Below, one piece after another: positions 42,812 to 52,397 of a stretch of 64,000 bases of DNA (the first letter of the stretch is position 1; each line of letters starts with the position of its first letter). Position numbers and translations under genes: made by a program. The stretch lies in NCBI GenBank assembly GCA_948566455.1, contig CAOYQO010000012.1:34452-98451 (forward strand), read 5' to 3'. Below the pieces are notes generated by a model, which ran no database searches, was not told the DNA's origin, and worked only from the letters and a program-made list of their open reading frames with translations. Source of the stretch: an uncultured Phocaeicola sp. Lineage in GTDB: Bacteria > Bacteroidota > Bacteroidia > Bacteroidales > Bacteroidaceae.

Positions 42812-45208
42812 ATGATATTCCATTATCTCAAAATAGCATTCAGAAACCTGTGTAAGCATAAGACACAAAACATCATTTCCATCATCGGATTGGCAGTAGG
42901 TTTGCTCTGTTTCTGTGTCTGCATATATTGCAGTCGCTTTGTAGAAAGCACAGACCATTGTTTTGCTAATCACGATCGCATAGCAGAGTTAAACCTCTAT
43001 GACGGCAAGGCAGACAGATATTTTTCCGGTTCTCCGGTTCCTCTGGCCGAAGAATTGCGCACATGGTCTTTGGGAGAAACGGAAGCCATTTCATCCGTAA
43101 CCTATCCTCGTGAACGTCCTTATTATGTAGAGTTATCTCCGGAAAAGACGCTGCCTTATGAACTTGAAACGATTGAAATAGATACTTGCTACAATAAAAT
43201 CTTCACTCAGGAAATGGTAGCAGGACACTGGAAAATGGCAAGTCAATCTCTTAACTCCGTGATCTTGAGCCAATCTATGGCCATTAAAATATTCGGTAAT
43301 GCAGAAAGTGCTATCGGCAAACACATGACCCTCATGAGAAGGCTCAATACCTCTCCTGAAAGCACTCCGAAAACAGGAGGTATCGTCTATACCATTCAAG
43401 CAGTAATGAAAGATATCCCTCTGAACAATAGTTTGGATTTCATGCAAAACATAGATATGCTGACCGTAAACGATAGTGAAGGACTTCTACAAAGTCCAAA
43501 ACGGCATAACATGACGGGAGCAAATACCTACGTACTGTTATCACCACAAACTACATGTACCGATTTAGAAAAGCAATTTTTCCAAAGAGACTATATCTAT
43601 ACTTTGTATGGTGAAGCTTACACTGTCACTGCCAATAGCATGGGAGCCACATTAAAGAAACAAGGCGCTTCCTATTTGGGATTAGTGACCGGAATTATCG
43701 GTACCCTGATATTATTAGTAGGACTGATTAACTTTTTCCATTTCCTTATCGGTTCTTTCTTCAATCGCACCAAGGAATACAGTATCATGAAAATGATAGG
43801 ATGCAACTGGAAACAACTTTTCTACTTGCTGTTCACACAGTCATTGATCGTCATATCCATATCTTCTATACTGGTATTATCAGGCATAGAGTTATTGGGG
43901 AATCACATGAATTTCTCTTTACCGGGTATTGCAATGACCTTTACCACTGAAACGCTTTTAATACACGCTCTGCAATATATCGTTCTTCTTATCATACTCT
44001 GCGTCATTATATGTATGTCTGTTTCCATTCGCATCCGTAGAATTTCAGTACAAACAGGCATTTACGGAAGCAATAAACGCAGGGCGAAGCAATGGGGACG
44101 TAACTTTATGCTAGGCATCCAGTTCTTTATTTGCTGGGTATTCGTATCGCTGACAGCCGCTTTATATCTGCAATCAGAAAAAACAGCCAATAGTTTGCTT
44201 CATACACTAAGTCAAAAAGAAAAGTCGGAGATTCTTAGTATTCCCCTGGACTATCCCTTTATGAAGAATGAGGAAAAGCTGGCATTGATAGAGCGTTTTA
44301 AACAACATGCCGGAGTGAAAGAGATTCTGTTATCAGATATCGGTTATATGCAAGGTATGTCGGGCAATGGATTAACGACCGAAAAGGGAAATGAGAACTC
44401 CTGGGTTGATATTAGTGTCATGGCTGTACCCGCCAATTTCTTCTCTTTCATGAATATTCCCATAGAACAAGGAAGACTTCCTCAAACGGAAAAAGATATT
44501 GTGGTAGATAATGTCTGGCAGCAGATACAGAAGAAAGATGTAATCGGTATGAACTTGTATAGCGGTAATACCGACTACACAGTCTGTGGAATATCTGCAC
44601 CTTTTCAGGCCGATGTATATAACCGAAGTAGTGGATATGCTTTCCTGCCTTATGATCCTTCAGTCTATATAGGCCATTGTTACATAAAGAGTCATCCGGG
44701 CCAGCAAAAGGAAGTAGCCCGATGGATTGAGAAAGTCTACCACGAGATGCTTCCTGAAAATATAACTTATCAGGCTAAAACATTCCTGGATGATATCCAT
44801 GTTTCGCAGGCTCTTGAGTACAATCTGAAAGACATTATTTTGTTCTTTGCCGTTATCAGCATTATTATCACACTGTTAGGTGTGTACTCCAGTATCACGC
44901 TCGATACAGAACGACGTCAGAAAGAAGTTGCTATCCGTAAAGTAAACGGGGCAGATGTTCCGCAGATTATCCTATTGTTTGCCCGTCTTTATATTATCTT
45001 GTTATTGTGTAGTGCCATCGTTGCATTCCCGCTTATATATGTTGTATTGATGTTATGGAGACAAATGTATACGGTATTCTTTGATTGCGGTCTGCTTTTC
45101 TGGCTCTGTATATTCTTGATTGTTACTTTCATTACAGGCTTTACAATACTTTTCCGTATCTTGCGGATAGCAAGGACCAATCCGGCGGAAGTTATTAAAA
45201 ACGAATAA
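42812..45208 (+). CDS. Double-FtsX ABC permease 9
   Basis: The 798-residue protein keeps the eight-helix plan, but its first coupling motif is strongly changed (KEYSIMKMIGCN), while the second is standard (KEVAIRKVNGAD). The two halves may thus contact the ATPase differently. It heads unit 3, the unit that also carries the ATPase, and stands 5 bp before permease 10. Confidence 0.92.
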   Translation: MIFHYLKIAFRNLCKHKTQNIISIIGLAVGLLCFCVCIYCSRFVESTDHCFANHDRIAELNLYDGKADRYFSGSPVPLAEELRTWSLGETEAISSVTYPRERPYYVELSPEKTLPYELETIEIDTCYNKIFTQEMVAGHWKMASQSLNSVILSQSMAIKIFGNAESAIGKHMTLMRRLNTSPESTPKTGGIVYTIQAVMKDIPLNNSLDFMQNIDMLTVNDSEGLLQSPKRHNMTGANTYVLLSPQTTCTDLEKQFFQRDYIYTLYGEAYTVTANSMGATLKKQGASYLGLVTGIIGTLILLVGLINFFHFLIGSFFNRTKEYSIMKMIGCNWKQLFYLLFTQSLIVISISSILVLSGIELLGNHMNFSLPGIAMTFTTETLLIHALQYIVLLIILCVIICMSVSIRIRRISVQTGIYGSNKRRAKQWGRNFMLGIQFFICWVFVSLTAALYLQSEKTANSLLHTLSQKEKSEILSIPLDYPFMKNEEKLALIERFKQHAGVKEILLSDIGYMQGMSGNGLTTEKGNENSWVDISVMAVPANFFSFMNIPIEQGRLPQTEKDIVVDNVWQQIQKKDVIGMNLYSGNTDYTVCGISAPFQADVYNRSSGYAFLPYDPSVYIGHCYIKSHPGQQKEVARWIEKVYHEMLPENITYQAKTFLDDIHVSQALEYNLKDIILFFAVISIIITLLGVYSSITLDTERRQKEVAIRKVNGADVPQIILLFARLYIILLLCSAIVAFPLIYVVLMLWRQMYTVFFDCGLLFWLCIFLIVTFITGFTILFRILRIARTNPAEVIKNE

Positions 45209-45213
45209 GAACA

Positions 45214-47499
45214 ATGATATTACATTATTTGAAAGTTGCTCTACGAAATCTGCTGAAGTACAAGACTCACAGTTTCATTTCAGCCCTCTGCCTGGCAGTG
45301 GGAATCGTATGCTATACCCTTGTATGCTTTTTCATGCAGGAATGGACCAAACTTGAAAACTTACCTGACAGCGAGCGACGGATAAGAATAACAGTCAGCC
45401 AGAAACAAAGTCCTTTTTTCCGAACCCATGAAATAAAGCGACTGGAAGAGCAATCTATCAGTGGTTTAGAATGCCTGACCATACAATCCTTTAACAATTC
45501 AACGGAAATAGAAGTCATTGATAACGAACAACGTAATTTACCTTTTCTGATAGGTTATAGAGGGGTTAACAGCAACTTTTTCTCCTATAACAACAGAAAA
45601 TTGCTACATGGCAGCCGACTTCCCGAAGCACCTGATGAAGTGGTATTATCCAATAAATTTGCAAGTAAAGCGTACGGCACTGCAAATCCTATTGGAACAA
45701 CCATACGCCTTGCTAACCCACAAAGTATAGCGGGAAATACAATACAGAGCTTTAAAGTCGTAAATGTAGTGGAAGATAACGGACCGCAAGACCCCAAAGT
45801 CGATTGTTATTTCTCCTATGAAGTCACGCCTAATGACGCCTTGAGTGTAGAAGCCTATCTATCGCCTAAGGCAACGATGGAAATGCTAAACAAAAGTTTA
45901 CAGTCCATAACGTGGCAACGGAATGAAGATACAGTGCACCCTCACGCCATGTTCAGTATGCGGCAAGACAAGGAACTGACAATGGTGCAGTTTCTAATAC
46001 TGTTCATAGCCTCACTTATCCTGTTTTCAGGGCTGATTAATTTCCTTAAGTTCATCATTCAGATGTTCTATAACCGTCAGCGTGAAGTGGCGCTTCGCAA
46101 GTGTATGGGGTCCGAGATAAAAGGACTGTTCCTGCTTCTTTTCACTGAAGTATTTTGGATGATGTCCACTGCATTTCTTTTATCTCTGGTTCTAACGGAA
46201 CTCATGATAAATCTTGCGGAAATATACATTCCAAGCCATGATATGCCCGATTTACCCTTGTCATCTATCTACGTTGTACAGTTTCAAATATATATTGCAC
46301 TTCTGATGATATGTATGCTCGTAATATGGTTTCCTATCCGCCGTTTACGGCAAGTGAGCATAATCAGCCAAATCAACAATAACCGTAGCCGTCATATTTT
46401 CCGTTCAATTATGATGTGGTTGCAGTTAGGCATTGCCATTTTCTTTGTGGGCAGCACGCTCGGTGTCAATATGGTGTGGCACGAAACGTTCAGTCGGGCA
46501 TACAATCCGCTTACATCCGAAGAAGAAGAAAATATCATTTCCCTGAAAGTGAATACCCAACGCATGTGGCAGAATCTAAATCCCATATTGTCTGATATTC
46601 GGGCACTTCCGGAATGTATAGAGACACTGACTATGACAGATGATTTGCGAAGTGGAAGTCATTTTATGCGCACCTATAAGAAAGCCGACCAATCGGAAGT
46701 CTGGATTGCCATAGCAGAGGGATCTCCGAGTTACTTCAAATTCCTGAACATCCCGTTACAGGGAAAGGAAGTGAGTGAAGAAGCGGAAGGCACCGTCTAT
46801 GTCAGTGAGGATTTCAGACTGCAACTGGATAAGGACAGCGTGCAAGACAGAGTAGAGATTGAAGGTCGAAGTTACCGAATCATCGGTACCTTCGAAGCGC
46901 TCTATAAAGAAATCCGGGGAGGAAATACCATTGGCTCGGCATTCTTTCCCGGTAATCGCTTCAGATGTTTCTATTTCAAACTGGCACCGAATGCGAACGC
47001 TGCCAAGAGTGTCCACCGTATTACTGATATTTGTCGGAAATACGTACCCAATACTTTGCCTCTTGAAGTCCGTTCCCTGGCCGATAATAAACACACCATG
47101 ATGGGATCAATGTATATGACACAAGTGGCGATGACAATCCTGGCCGTTGTAAGTATACTATTGGTTGTACTGAGCATCTATTCGGCCATCTCCATGGATA
47201 CGGTCAGCCGACAGAAGGAAATAGCCATTCGTAAAATCAACGGAGCTACCCCACGGATCATTGCCGGTATATTCGGTAAGGCTTATCTGGTGATTTTCCT
47301 GCTGGCTTTTGCGGTTGCTTATCCTTTGGTACGACTGATGCTGCTATCAACAGGCGAAAGTACAGTGAAATGTATACAGGGTTGGGATTGGGGAATTCTG
47401 TTATTCTTCAGTGTAGCCCTGATGATATTCCTCACCACCGCATACAAAATTTACCGGATCATGCATATCAATCCGGCCGAGATAATAAAAAATGAATAA
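45214..47499 (+). CDS. Double-FtsX ABC permease 10
   Basis: The 761-residue protein has coupling motifs REVALRKCMGSE and KEIAIRKINGAT and ends NPAEIIKNE like permease 9. The periplasmic domains are unlike those of units 1 and 2. It lies 30 bp before the ATPase gene and, with permease 9, is the most likely standard partner of that ATPase. Confidence 0.92.
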   Translation: MILHYLKVALRNLLKYKTHSFISALCLAVGIVCYTLVCFFMQEWTKLENLPDSERRIRITVSQKQSPFFRTHEIKRLEEQSISGLECLTIQSFNNSTEIEVIDNEQRNLPFLIGYRGVNSNFFSYNNRKLLHGSRLPEAPDEVVLSNKFASKAYGTANPIGTTIRLANPQSIAGNTIQSFKVVNVVEDNGPQDPKVDCYFSYEVTPNDALSVEAYLSPKATMEMLNKSLQSITWQRNEDTVHPHAMFSMRQDKELTMVQFLILFIASLILFSGLINFLKFIIQMFYNRQREVALRKCMGSEIKGLFLLLFTEVFWMMSTAFLLSLVLTELMINLAEIYIPSHDMPDLPLSSIYVVQFQIYIALLMICMLVIWFPIRRLRQVSIISQINNNRSRHIFRSIMMWLQLGIAIFFVGSTLGVNMVWHETFSRAYNPLTSEEEENIISLKVNTQRMWQNLNPILSDIRALPECIETLTMTDDLRSGSHFMRTYKKADQSEVWIAIAEGSPSYFKFLNIPLQGKEVSEEAEGTVYVSEDFRLQLDKDSVQDRVEIEGRSYRIIGTFEALYKEIRGGNTIGSAFFPGNRFRCFYFKLAPNANAAKSVHRITDICRKYVPNTLPLEVRSLADNKHTMMGSMYMTQVAMTILAVVSILLVVLSIYSAISMDTVSRQKEIAIRKINGATPRIIAGIFGKAYLVIFLLAFAVAYPLVRLMLLSTGESTVKCIQGWDWGILLFFSVALMIFLTTAYKIYRIMHINPAEIIKNE

Positions 47500-47529
47500 A
47501 CAATATTACTAATTAAAATTATCACTATT

Positions 47530-48204
47530 ATGATTAAAACAGTAAACCTGCAAAAAATCTTCAAGACCGAAGAAGTACAGACATGGGCTTTGAACAATGT
47601 GAACATCGAAGTGAAAGAAGGCGAGTTCGTCGCAATCATGGGACCTTCCGGTTGCGGTAAATCTACATTGCTGAATATCCTCGGCTTGCTCGACAACCCT
47701 TCGGGCGGAGAATACTACCTCAATGGAAAGGAAGTATCCAAATACACCGAAGCACAACGCACCAGCCTGCGTAAAGGGGTCATTGGTTTCGTATTCCAAA
47801 GCTTCAACCTGATTGACGAACTGAACGTATACGAAAACATCGAATTACCGTTGCTCTACATGGGCATTCCTTCCGCCGAACGCAAACGTCGCGTGGAAAC
47901 AGCGATGGAACGCATGGCCATTACACACCGAAGCAAACACTTCCCGCAACAACTCTCCGGTGGTCAGCAGCAACGTGTTGCCATTGCCCGTGCCGTAGTA
48001 GCCAATCCAAAGCTGATCCTTGCCGATGAGCCTACCGGTAATCTGGATTCTAAGAACGGTAAGGAAGTGATGGAACTGCTGAATGAACTGAACAAAGAAG
48101 GAACCACCATCGTCATGGTAACTCACTCGCAGCACGATGCCGGTTTTGCAGGACGTATCATTAATCTGTTCGACGGACAGGTGGTGACAGAGGTGAGTCT
48201 GTAA
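47530..48204 (+). CDS. LolD/MacB-like ABC ATPase
   Basis: The 224-residue ATPase has Walker A GPSGCGKST (about 38-46), the Q-loop FVFQSFNL, signature LSGGQQQRVAIARA, Walker B LILADEPTGNLD and the switch histidine in VTHSQHD. It has the features of the family that drives FtsX-type permeases (LolD, MacB, FtsE). It is the only ATPase gene in the whole permease array, so it probably powers many or all of the eleven permeases, or else further ATPases come from elsewhere in the genome. Confidence 0.95.
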   Translation: MIKTVNLQKIFKTEEVQTWALNNVNIEVKEGEFVAIMGPSGCGKSTLLNILGLLDNPSGGEYYLNGKEVSKYTEAQRTSLRKGVIGFVFQSFNLIDELNVYENIELPLLYMGIPSAERKRRVETAMERMAITHRSKHFPQQLSGGQQQRVAIARAVVANPKLILADEPTGNLDSKNGKEVMELLNELNKEGTTIVMVTHSQHDAGFAGRIINLFDGQVVTEVSL

Positions 48205-48224
48205 CCCATATTATACACATTTTT

Positions 48225-48415
48225 ACTTAAGCCCTAAAAGGACGAAATCGGAGATGTACTATTTTATTTCGCCCTTTCAGGGCCCAGAAATGGGAATACT
48301 TATTACGTAGGGCGATGCCCTACGCTATATGATGTAAGCCTTTCAGGCTTCTGTACTGTAAATGCGAGCCCTTTCAGGTTTCCCGGCACTATATAATGTA
48401 AACTCTTCAGGCTTC
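48225..48415. repeat. Intergenic repeat block, copy 2
   Basis: It contains the same words as 37168-37343 in the same order: CGCCCTTTCAGGGC, the palindrome ACGTAGGGCGATGCCCTACG, and AAGCCTTTCAGGCTT. Two further degenerate CTTTCAGG/CTTCAGG units follow. Unlike copy 1 it has no flanking terminal inverted repeats. It separates the ATPase from permease 11. Confidence 0.65.
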
Positions 48416-48456
48416 CTGATAGAGCTAAAACCTATTAATATTATCACTAAAAGAAT

Positions 48457-50781
48457 ATGTACATTCTGAAGTTTGTCCTGCGTAGCTGGTGGCGAAACAA
48501 ATTGTTCGTCACTATCTCTCTTGTCAGCTTGGTTATCGGTATCGCCTGCACCAACCTACTGACAGCCTTCGTCCTATATGAATACAACATCGAGTATAAC
48601 AACCCCAACCGTGACCGCATCCTTCGGCTGACACAAACATTACCTTTCGCACAACAAGAAATGCAGGGAACATTCGTATATCACGAATCTGTCCCCGAAA
48701 TCATCTCACAATTCCCTGAGATAGAAGCTTCACTACGCACACAAGCTATCACTCACACAAAAATCCGTGTGGACGACCAAGAATATTCCGAACTGAACCT
48801 GCTTTCGGCGGACAGCACATTACCTCTATTTATCCCCATCGAAACCCTTGCAGGAAAAATAGAAGAAGTATTGACCCACCCAGGAACCATCGCCATCAGC
48901 CAAGCTTTGGCCGAACGCTGTTTCGGTACCACCGACTGCCTCGGCAAGTTGCTGGATATCCCCCAATCCAAAAGTGCCTACCGTATCGCCGCCGTCTTCC
49001 GCCTGCCACCGCAAAGCATGTTGCAGGCAGACTTGCTCACGCATCTAAAAAGTCCCGAAGGAACCACCTGTTCGATACTTCTCAAAGAAGGAACAGACCT
49101 CAACGCCTTTCGCCAACGCTTCGATACAACCGAACTTCCTACTTTATTAGGCAAAGGGTATTATCGTACCCAGACTTTACAGGAATCCTATTTTACCACT
49201 ACCACACAAGATAGCAACCAGTGTATCGAGCATCGGCAAAAGACCCTGTTAAGCGTCGGACTGTTATCTGCTTTATTAATCTTGTTCATCGGTTGCTTCA
49301 ACTATATCAACCTCAGTTTTTCACGCATATTGAAGCAAATACGCACCTTGCACATTGAAAGCCTTTTAGGTGCAAGCCAGCGTCAAATCCGTAAGCAACT
49401 CTTTGCCGATACTTTCCTGATGGTGATTACAGCATTCCTGTTGTCCATTCTGTTGATGAGCGACCTGTTAGCAGTATTCAATGCAACCATATCCGCACAT
49501 CTGTCGTTCTCCTATCTTTTCTCCGTTCAGGTGTTCCCTGTTATCCTGCTGTTTGTCATCATTCTATCCGTTGTTCCGGCAGAATACATGGGCCGGAAGA
49601 TACAGACCTTGTCCGAAAGCCGTTACCGCAGCTTCTTTACAGGTCGTAAGAAACAGCGCATTGTAGCAGCACTGGTCACTTTACAATTCATGATTTCTAT
49701 CGGACTGCTAAGTGCTTTTATGATAATCCGTAGCCAAATGGACCTGATAGAGCAGGAGGGAAGCCGCTACAAAGGAATCGTTGAGTTTGGAATCGGCGAC
49801 TCCCGGCAATCCCCTTTACCTACTTGGATAGAAGACATTAAATCCATCCCCGGAGTAAAATCTGTTGTACCGTCCAAATCAGGTCTTTATACCATGAGTA
49901 TGGCCGTTCCCCGCCAAAATGGAGAGAAGAATGACCTTCTGATGCTTGAACTTTATGAAAACTGTCCGGACTTCCTGGATATATACGATTTCTACTTGCT
50001 GGATGCCAAACAAACATTCCATTTATTACTCCGTACCTCTGTGCCGGTCATCATCAACGAGTCCTTCATTCGCTATCTTGTGCCCGAAGGAGAAGACCCG
50101 GTGGGACAACCGATCTCTAAATACGTGCCCGAAAAGAGTGAGAAAGGTACTATTATCGGTGTCATGAAAGATTTCAAGAAATATTCGCTCACAAACAATG
50201 TGTTTCCACTGAGAATGATTCTGCACGAAACGCCACAAGATAACTATACCACATTGACCTTACGGTTTGACGAACAAGATCGCACAGCAGTTATCCATCA
50301 TCTTCGCGGATTATGGGAGAAGAAATACCCCGGTACTCCATTCAATTATGAAGACCCTTATCAGGTACTGATCTCCAATAATCAGGAAGTCACCGACTTT
50401 TCCCGCATCCTGCTGATGTATGCATCAATCAGTTTATTCCTAACACTGTTCGGGCTATTCGGCATCACCCATTATGCTATCCAGCAACGTATACGCGAAA
50501 TAGGAATTCGGAAGATTCACGGTGCATCATTCGGGCAAATATTATGGCTTGTCAATCGCCCGTTCCTGTACTACATAGGCATAGCGTTTATACTCATTGT
50601 ACCCCTGGTCTGCTATCTGATGAATTATTGGCTGCAACAATTTGCTTACCATGTACACATTGGTATTCTTCATTTCCTGCTTCCTTTGTTCTTCACTGTC
50701 TGCATCACCCTGCTCACAGTATGCCTGAACAGTTATCGGGCAGCAAGAAATAATCCGGTAGATAGTATCAAATACGAATAA
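48457..50781 (+). CDS. Double-FtsX ABC permease 11
   Basis: The 774-residue protein is the most divergent of the array. The N-terminus reads MYILKFVLRSWW. The first coupling motif is hardly recognisable (RTLHIESLLGAS) and the second is REIGIRKIHGAS. It has no sigma-54 box of its own and is 253 bp from the ATPase gene, across a repeat block, so it may be read through from unit 3 or have a separate promoter. Its 3' end overlaps the convergent pabC gene by 14 bp. Confidence 0.9.
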   Translation: MYILKFVLRSWWRNKLFVTISLVSLVIGIACTNLLTAFVLYEYNIEYNNPNRDRILRLTQTLPFAQQEMQGTFVYHESVPEIISQFPEIEASLRTQAITHTKIRVDDQEYSELNLLSADSTLPLFIPIETLAGKIEEVLTHPGTIAISQALAERCFGTTDCLGKLLDIPQSKSAYRIAAVFRLPPQSMLQADLLTHLKSPEGTTCSILLKEGTDLNAFRQRFDTTELPTLLGKGYYRTQTLQESYFTTTTQDSNQCIEHRQKTLLSVGLLSALLILFIGCFNYINLSFSRILKQIRTLHIESLLGASQRQIRKQLFADTFLMVITAFLLSILLMSDLLAVFNATISAHLSFSYLFSVQVFPVILLFVIILSVVPAEYMGRKIQTLSESRYRSFFTGRKKQRIVAALVTLQFMISIGLLSAFMIIRSQMDLIEQEGSRYKGIVEFGIGDSRQSPLPTWIEDIKSIPGVKSVVPSKSGLYTMSMAVPRQNGEKNDLLMLELYENCPDFLDIYDFYLLDAKQTFHLLLRTSVPVIINESFIRYLVPEGEDPVGQPISKYVPEKSEKGTIIGVMKDFKKYSLTNNVFPLRMILHETPQDNYTTLTLRFDEQDRTAVIHHLRGLWEKKYPGTPFNYEDPYQVLISNNQEVTDFSRILLMYASISLFLTLFGLFGITHYAIQQRIREIGIRKIHGASFGQILWLVNRPFLYYIGIAFILIVPLVCYLMNYWLQQFAYHVHIGILHFLLPLFFTVCITLLTVCLNSYRAARNNPVDSIKYE

Positions 50782-51367
50782 CCGTATCCCGGTTAATCTC
50801 CAGAACCAGAGACTGAAAATCAATCATCGCATTAAATAAAGCGATATGTGAATAGGAGGAAATCTCATCTGACGGAATATCACATTCCGTCAGTACCCCC
50901 TGTTCCAACAGCAATGCACGTTTTGTGCCTTTCAATAAGGGAGTCCTTGGCGTATACCAGACTCCCTCTTTTTCTAACGCCACATTAGCAATGGAAGTAT
51001 CTGTCAAAAGATTGTTTCTGACAATCAGCACATCATCCTGGTTATCGCGCAGGGCATACAATGCTTCCAATTCCTTCCGGTTCGTACTTTTGTAGCGATA
51101 ATCAATCGTATCCGAACCTACCAACCGGAGTGAACGTACAGCCCTTATTGTATAAACGGAAAATGTCACTTCACATACTTCTCTGCCATAAACTACCCGG
51201 CATTTATAAAAACCACTTTCAGGGCAATCCTCTATATAATTCAGAATATCCAGTTGATCCACCATTCCGAAAACCGCCTGTCTCGTCTCATTCATCCTAC
51301 GGTTGTGATGGGCAAGATTCTGCAACTTACCGTCACGTACTTGTATCGTTTCAATAAATCGGCACAT
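50768..51367 (-). CDS. pabC: Aminotransferase class IV, aminodeoxychorismate lyase-like
   Basis: The 199-residue protein is short for the fold-type IV PLP family but keeps the PLP lysine in YKSTNRKEL and the LTDTSIANVAL segment. Next to pabB it most likely releases pyruvate from aminodeoxychorismate to make p-aminobenzoate for folate. Its start overlaps the pabB stop by 17 bp, so they form one operon. It converges with and overlaps permease 11. Confidence 0.88.
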   Translation of the reverse strand: MCRFIETIQVRDGKLQNLAHHNRRMNETRQAVFGMVDQLDILNYIEDCPESGFYKCRVVYGREVCEVTFSVYTIRAVRSLRLVGSDTIDYRYKSTNRKELEALYALRDNQDDVLIVRNNLLTDTSIANVALEKEGVWYTPRTPLLKGTKRALLLEQGVLTECDIPSDEISSYSHIALFNAMIDFQSLVLEINRDTVIRI

Positions 51368-52355
51368 ATATTTTCTGTTTCATTTCTTCATATTCACTGT
51401 GGGCGTCACTCTTGAAAGTAATGCCACCACCGCTTTTAAAATACATTCCGTCCGCCTCTTGCTCTACAAAACGTATCATCACGGCACTATCCAGACTGTC
51501 TCCATCGAAATATCCGGTTATTCCCGCATAGAATCCCCGTTCATATCCCTCAGCTTCACGAATAATCTGCATCGTCTTCTTTTTGGGTGCTCCGGTAATA
51601 GAGCCGGCAGGCAACATACTGAAAAGAATATCACCTAACTGCCGTTTGTAATCTTCTGGAAGTTCACCGCATATCTCCGAACTGGTCTGCAATATCGGTC
51701 CCCGATTTGTCTGCAACACATCTATATAGCGATAACGCTCCACTCGGACACGAGATGCCACAATACTCAGATCATTCCTGATCAGATCCACAATCGTGGC
51801 ATGTTCCGCCGCTTCTTTCCCGTCATTCATCAAGGTCTGTACGGCATTGGGCAGGGTAGCGTCTATCGTACCTTTCATGGGATAAGAGCTGATAATCCTT
51901 TTCTTTATCCGAACAAAAATCTCCGGAGAGAAAACTACAAAACGATTCTTTACCCATACTTTATATAAAGCACGGGAATTACAATATATATCCTTTAAAG
52001 TCAGATTGGTTTGTACCGGAGTCCGGCAAGTTAAATTCGTAAGAAAGCTGTTTCCGGCAAGAATATTCTTTTTCACATGTCTGAAAGCACGACTATATTC
52101 CCGGAAAGAAACAGGCTGTGAGATCCATTCTATCTGTTCCGGCAAACTCTCCGAAAGCAATTCATCCGTTAAACCGGCAACTGCTTCATTCGTAAATCCA
52201 TTCAGGTTATATATCAACTCCTCCGGTGAGACCTCTGCCGTCTCTTCCACATAAACCTGTTCCTGCGAATAATCAATCAGAAAGACGAACGACTTTGAAC
52301 AGCCTGCCAGCATATTCATGCGTGCGATTGCTTCCTGCTTACTATATAGTTTCAT
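51351..52355 (-). CDS. pabB: Aminodeoxychorismate synthase component I
   Basis: The 334-residue protein is a chorismate-binding enzyme without the N-terminal extension of long forms. Catalytic-domain signatures include PMKGT, VDLIRNDLS, SMLPAGSITGAPK and the C-terminal SGGGITFKSD. It converts chorismate plus an amide nitrogen to aminodeoxychorismate. No glutaminase (pabA) is nearby; it may use an anthranilate-type glutaminase from elsewhere. A TACCTTTG box (52381-52388, minus) lies 26 bp upstream of the start. Confidence 0.92.
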   Translation of the reverse strand: MKLYSKQEAIARMNMLAGCSKSFVFLIDYSQEQVYVEETAEVSPEELIYNLNGFTNEAVAGLTDELLSESLPEQIEWISQPVSFREYSRAFRHVKKNILAGNSFLTNLTCRTPVQTNLTLKDIYCNSRALYKVWVKNRFVVFSPEIFVRIKKRIISSYPMKGTIDATLPNAVQTLMNDGKEAAEHATIVDLIRNDLSIVASRVRVERYRYIDVLQTNRGPILQTSSEICGELPEDYKRQLGDILFSMLPAGSITGAPKKKTMQIIREAEGYERGFYAGITGYFDGDSLDSAVMIRFVEQEADGMYFKSGGGITFKSDAHSEYEEMKQKIYVPIY

Positions 52356-52397
52356 ACATCTATTTTCGTTTAGCAGGAAGCAAAGGTAATAAAAAAA

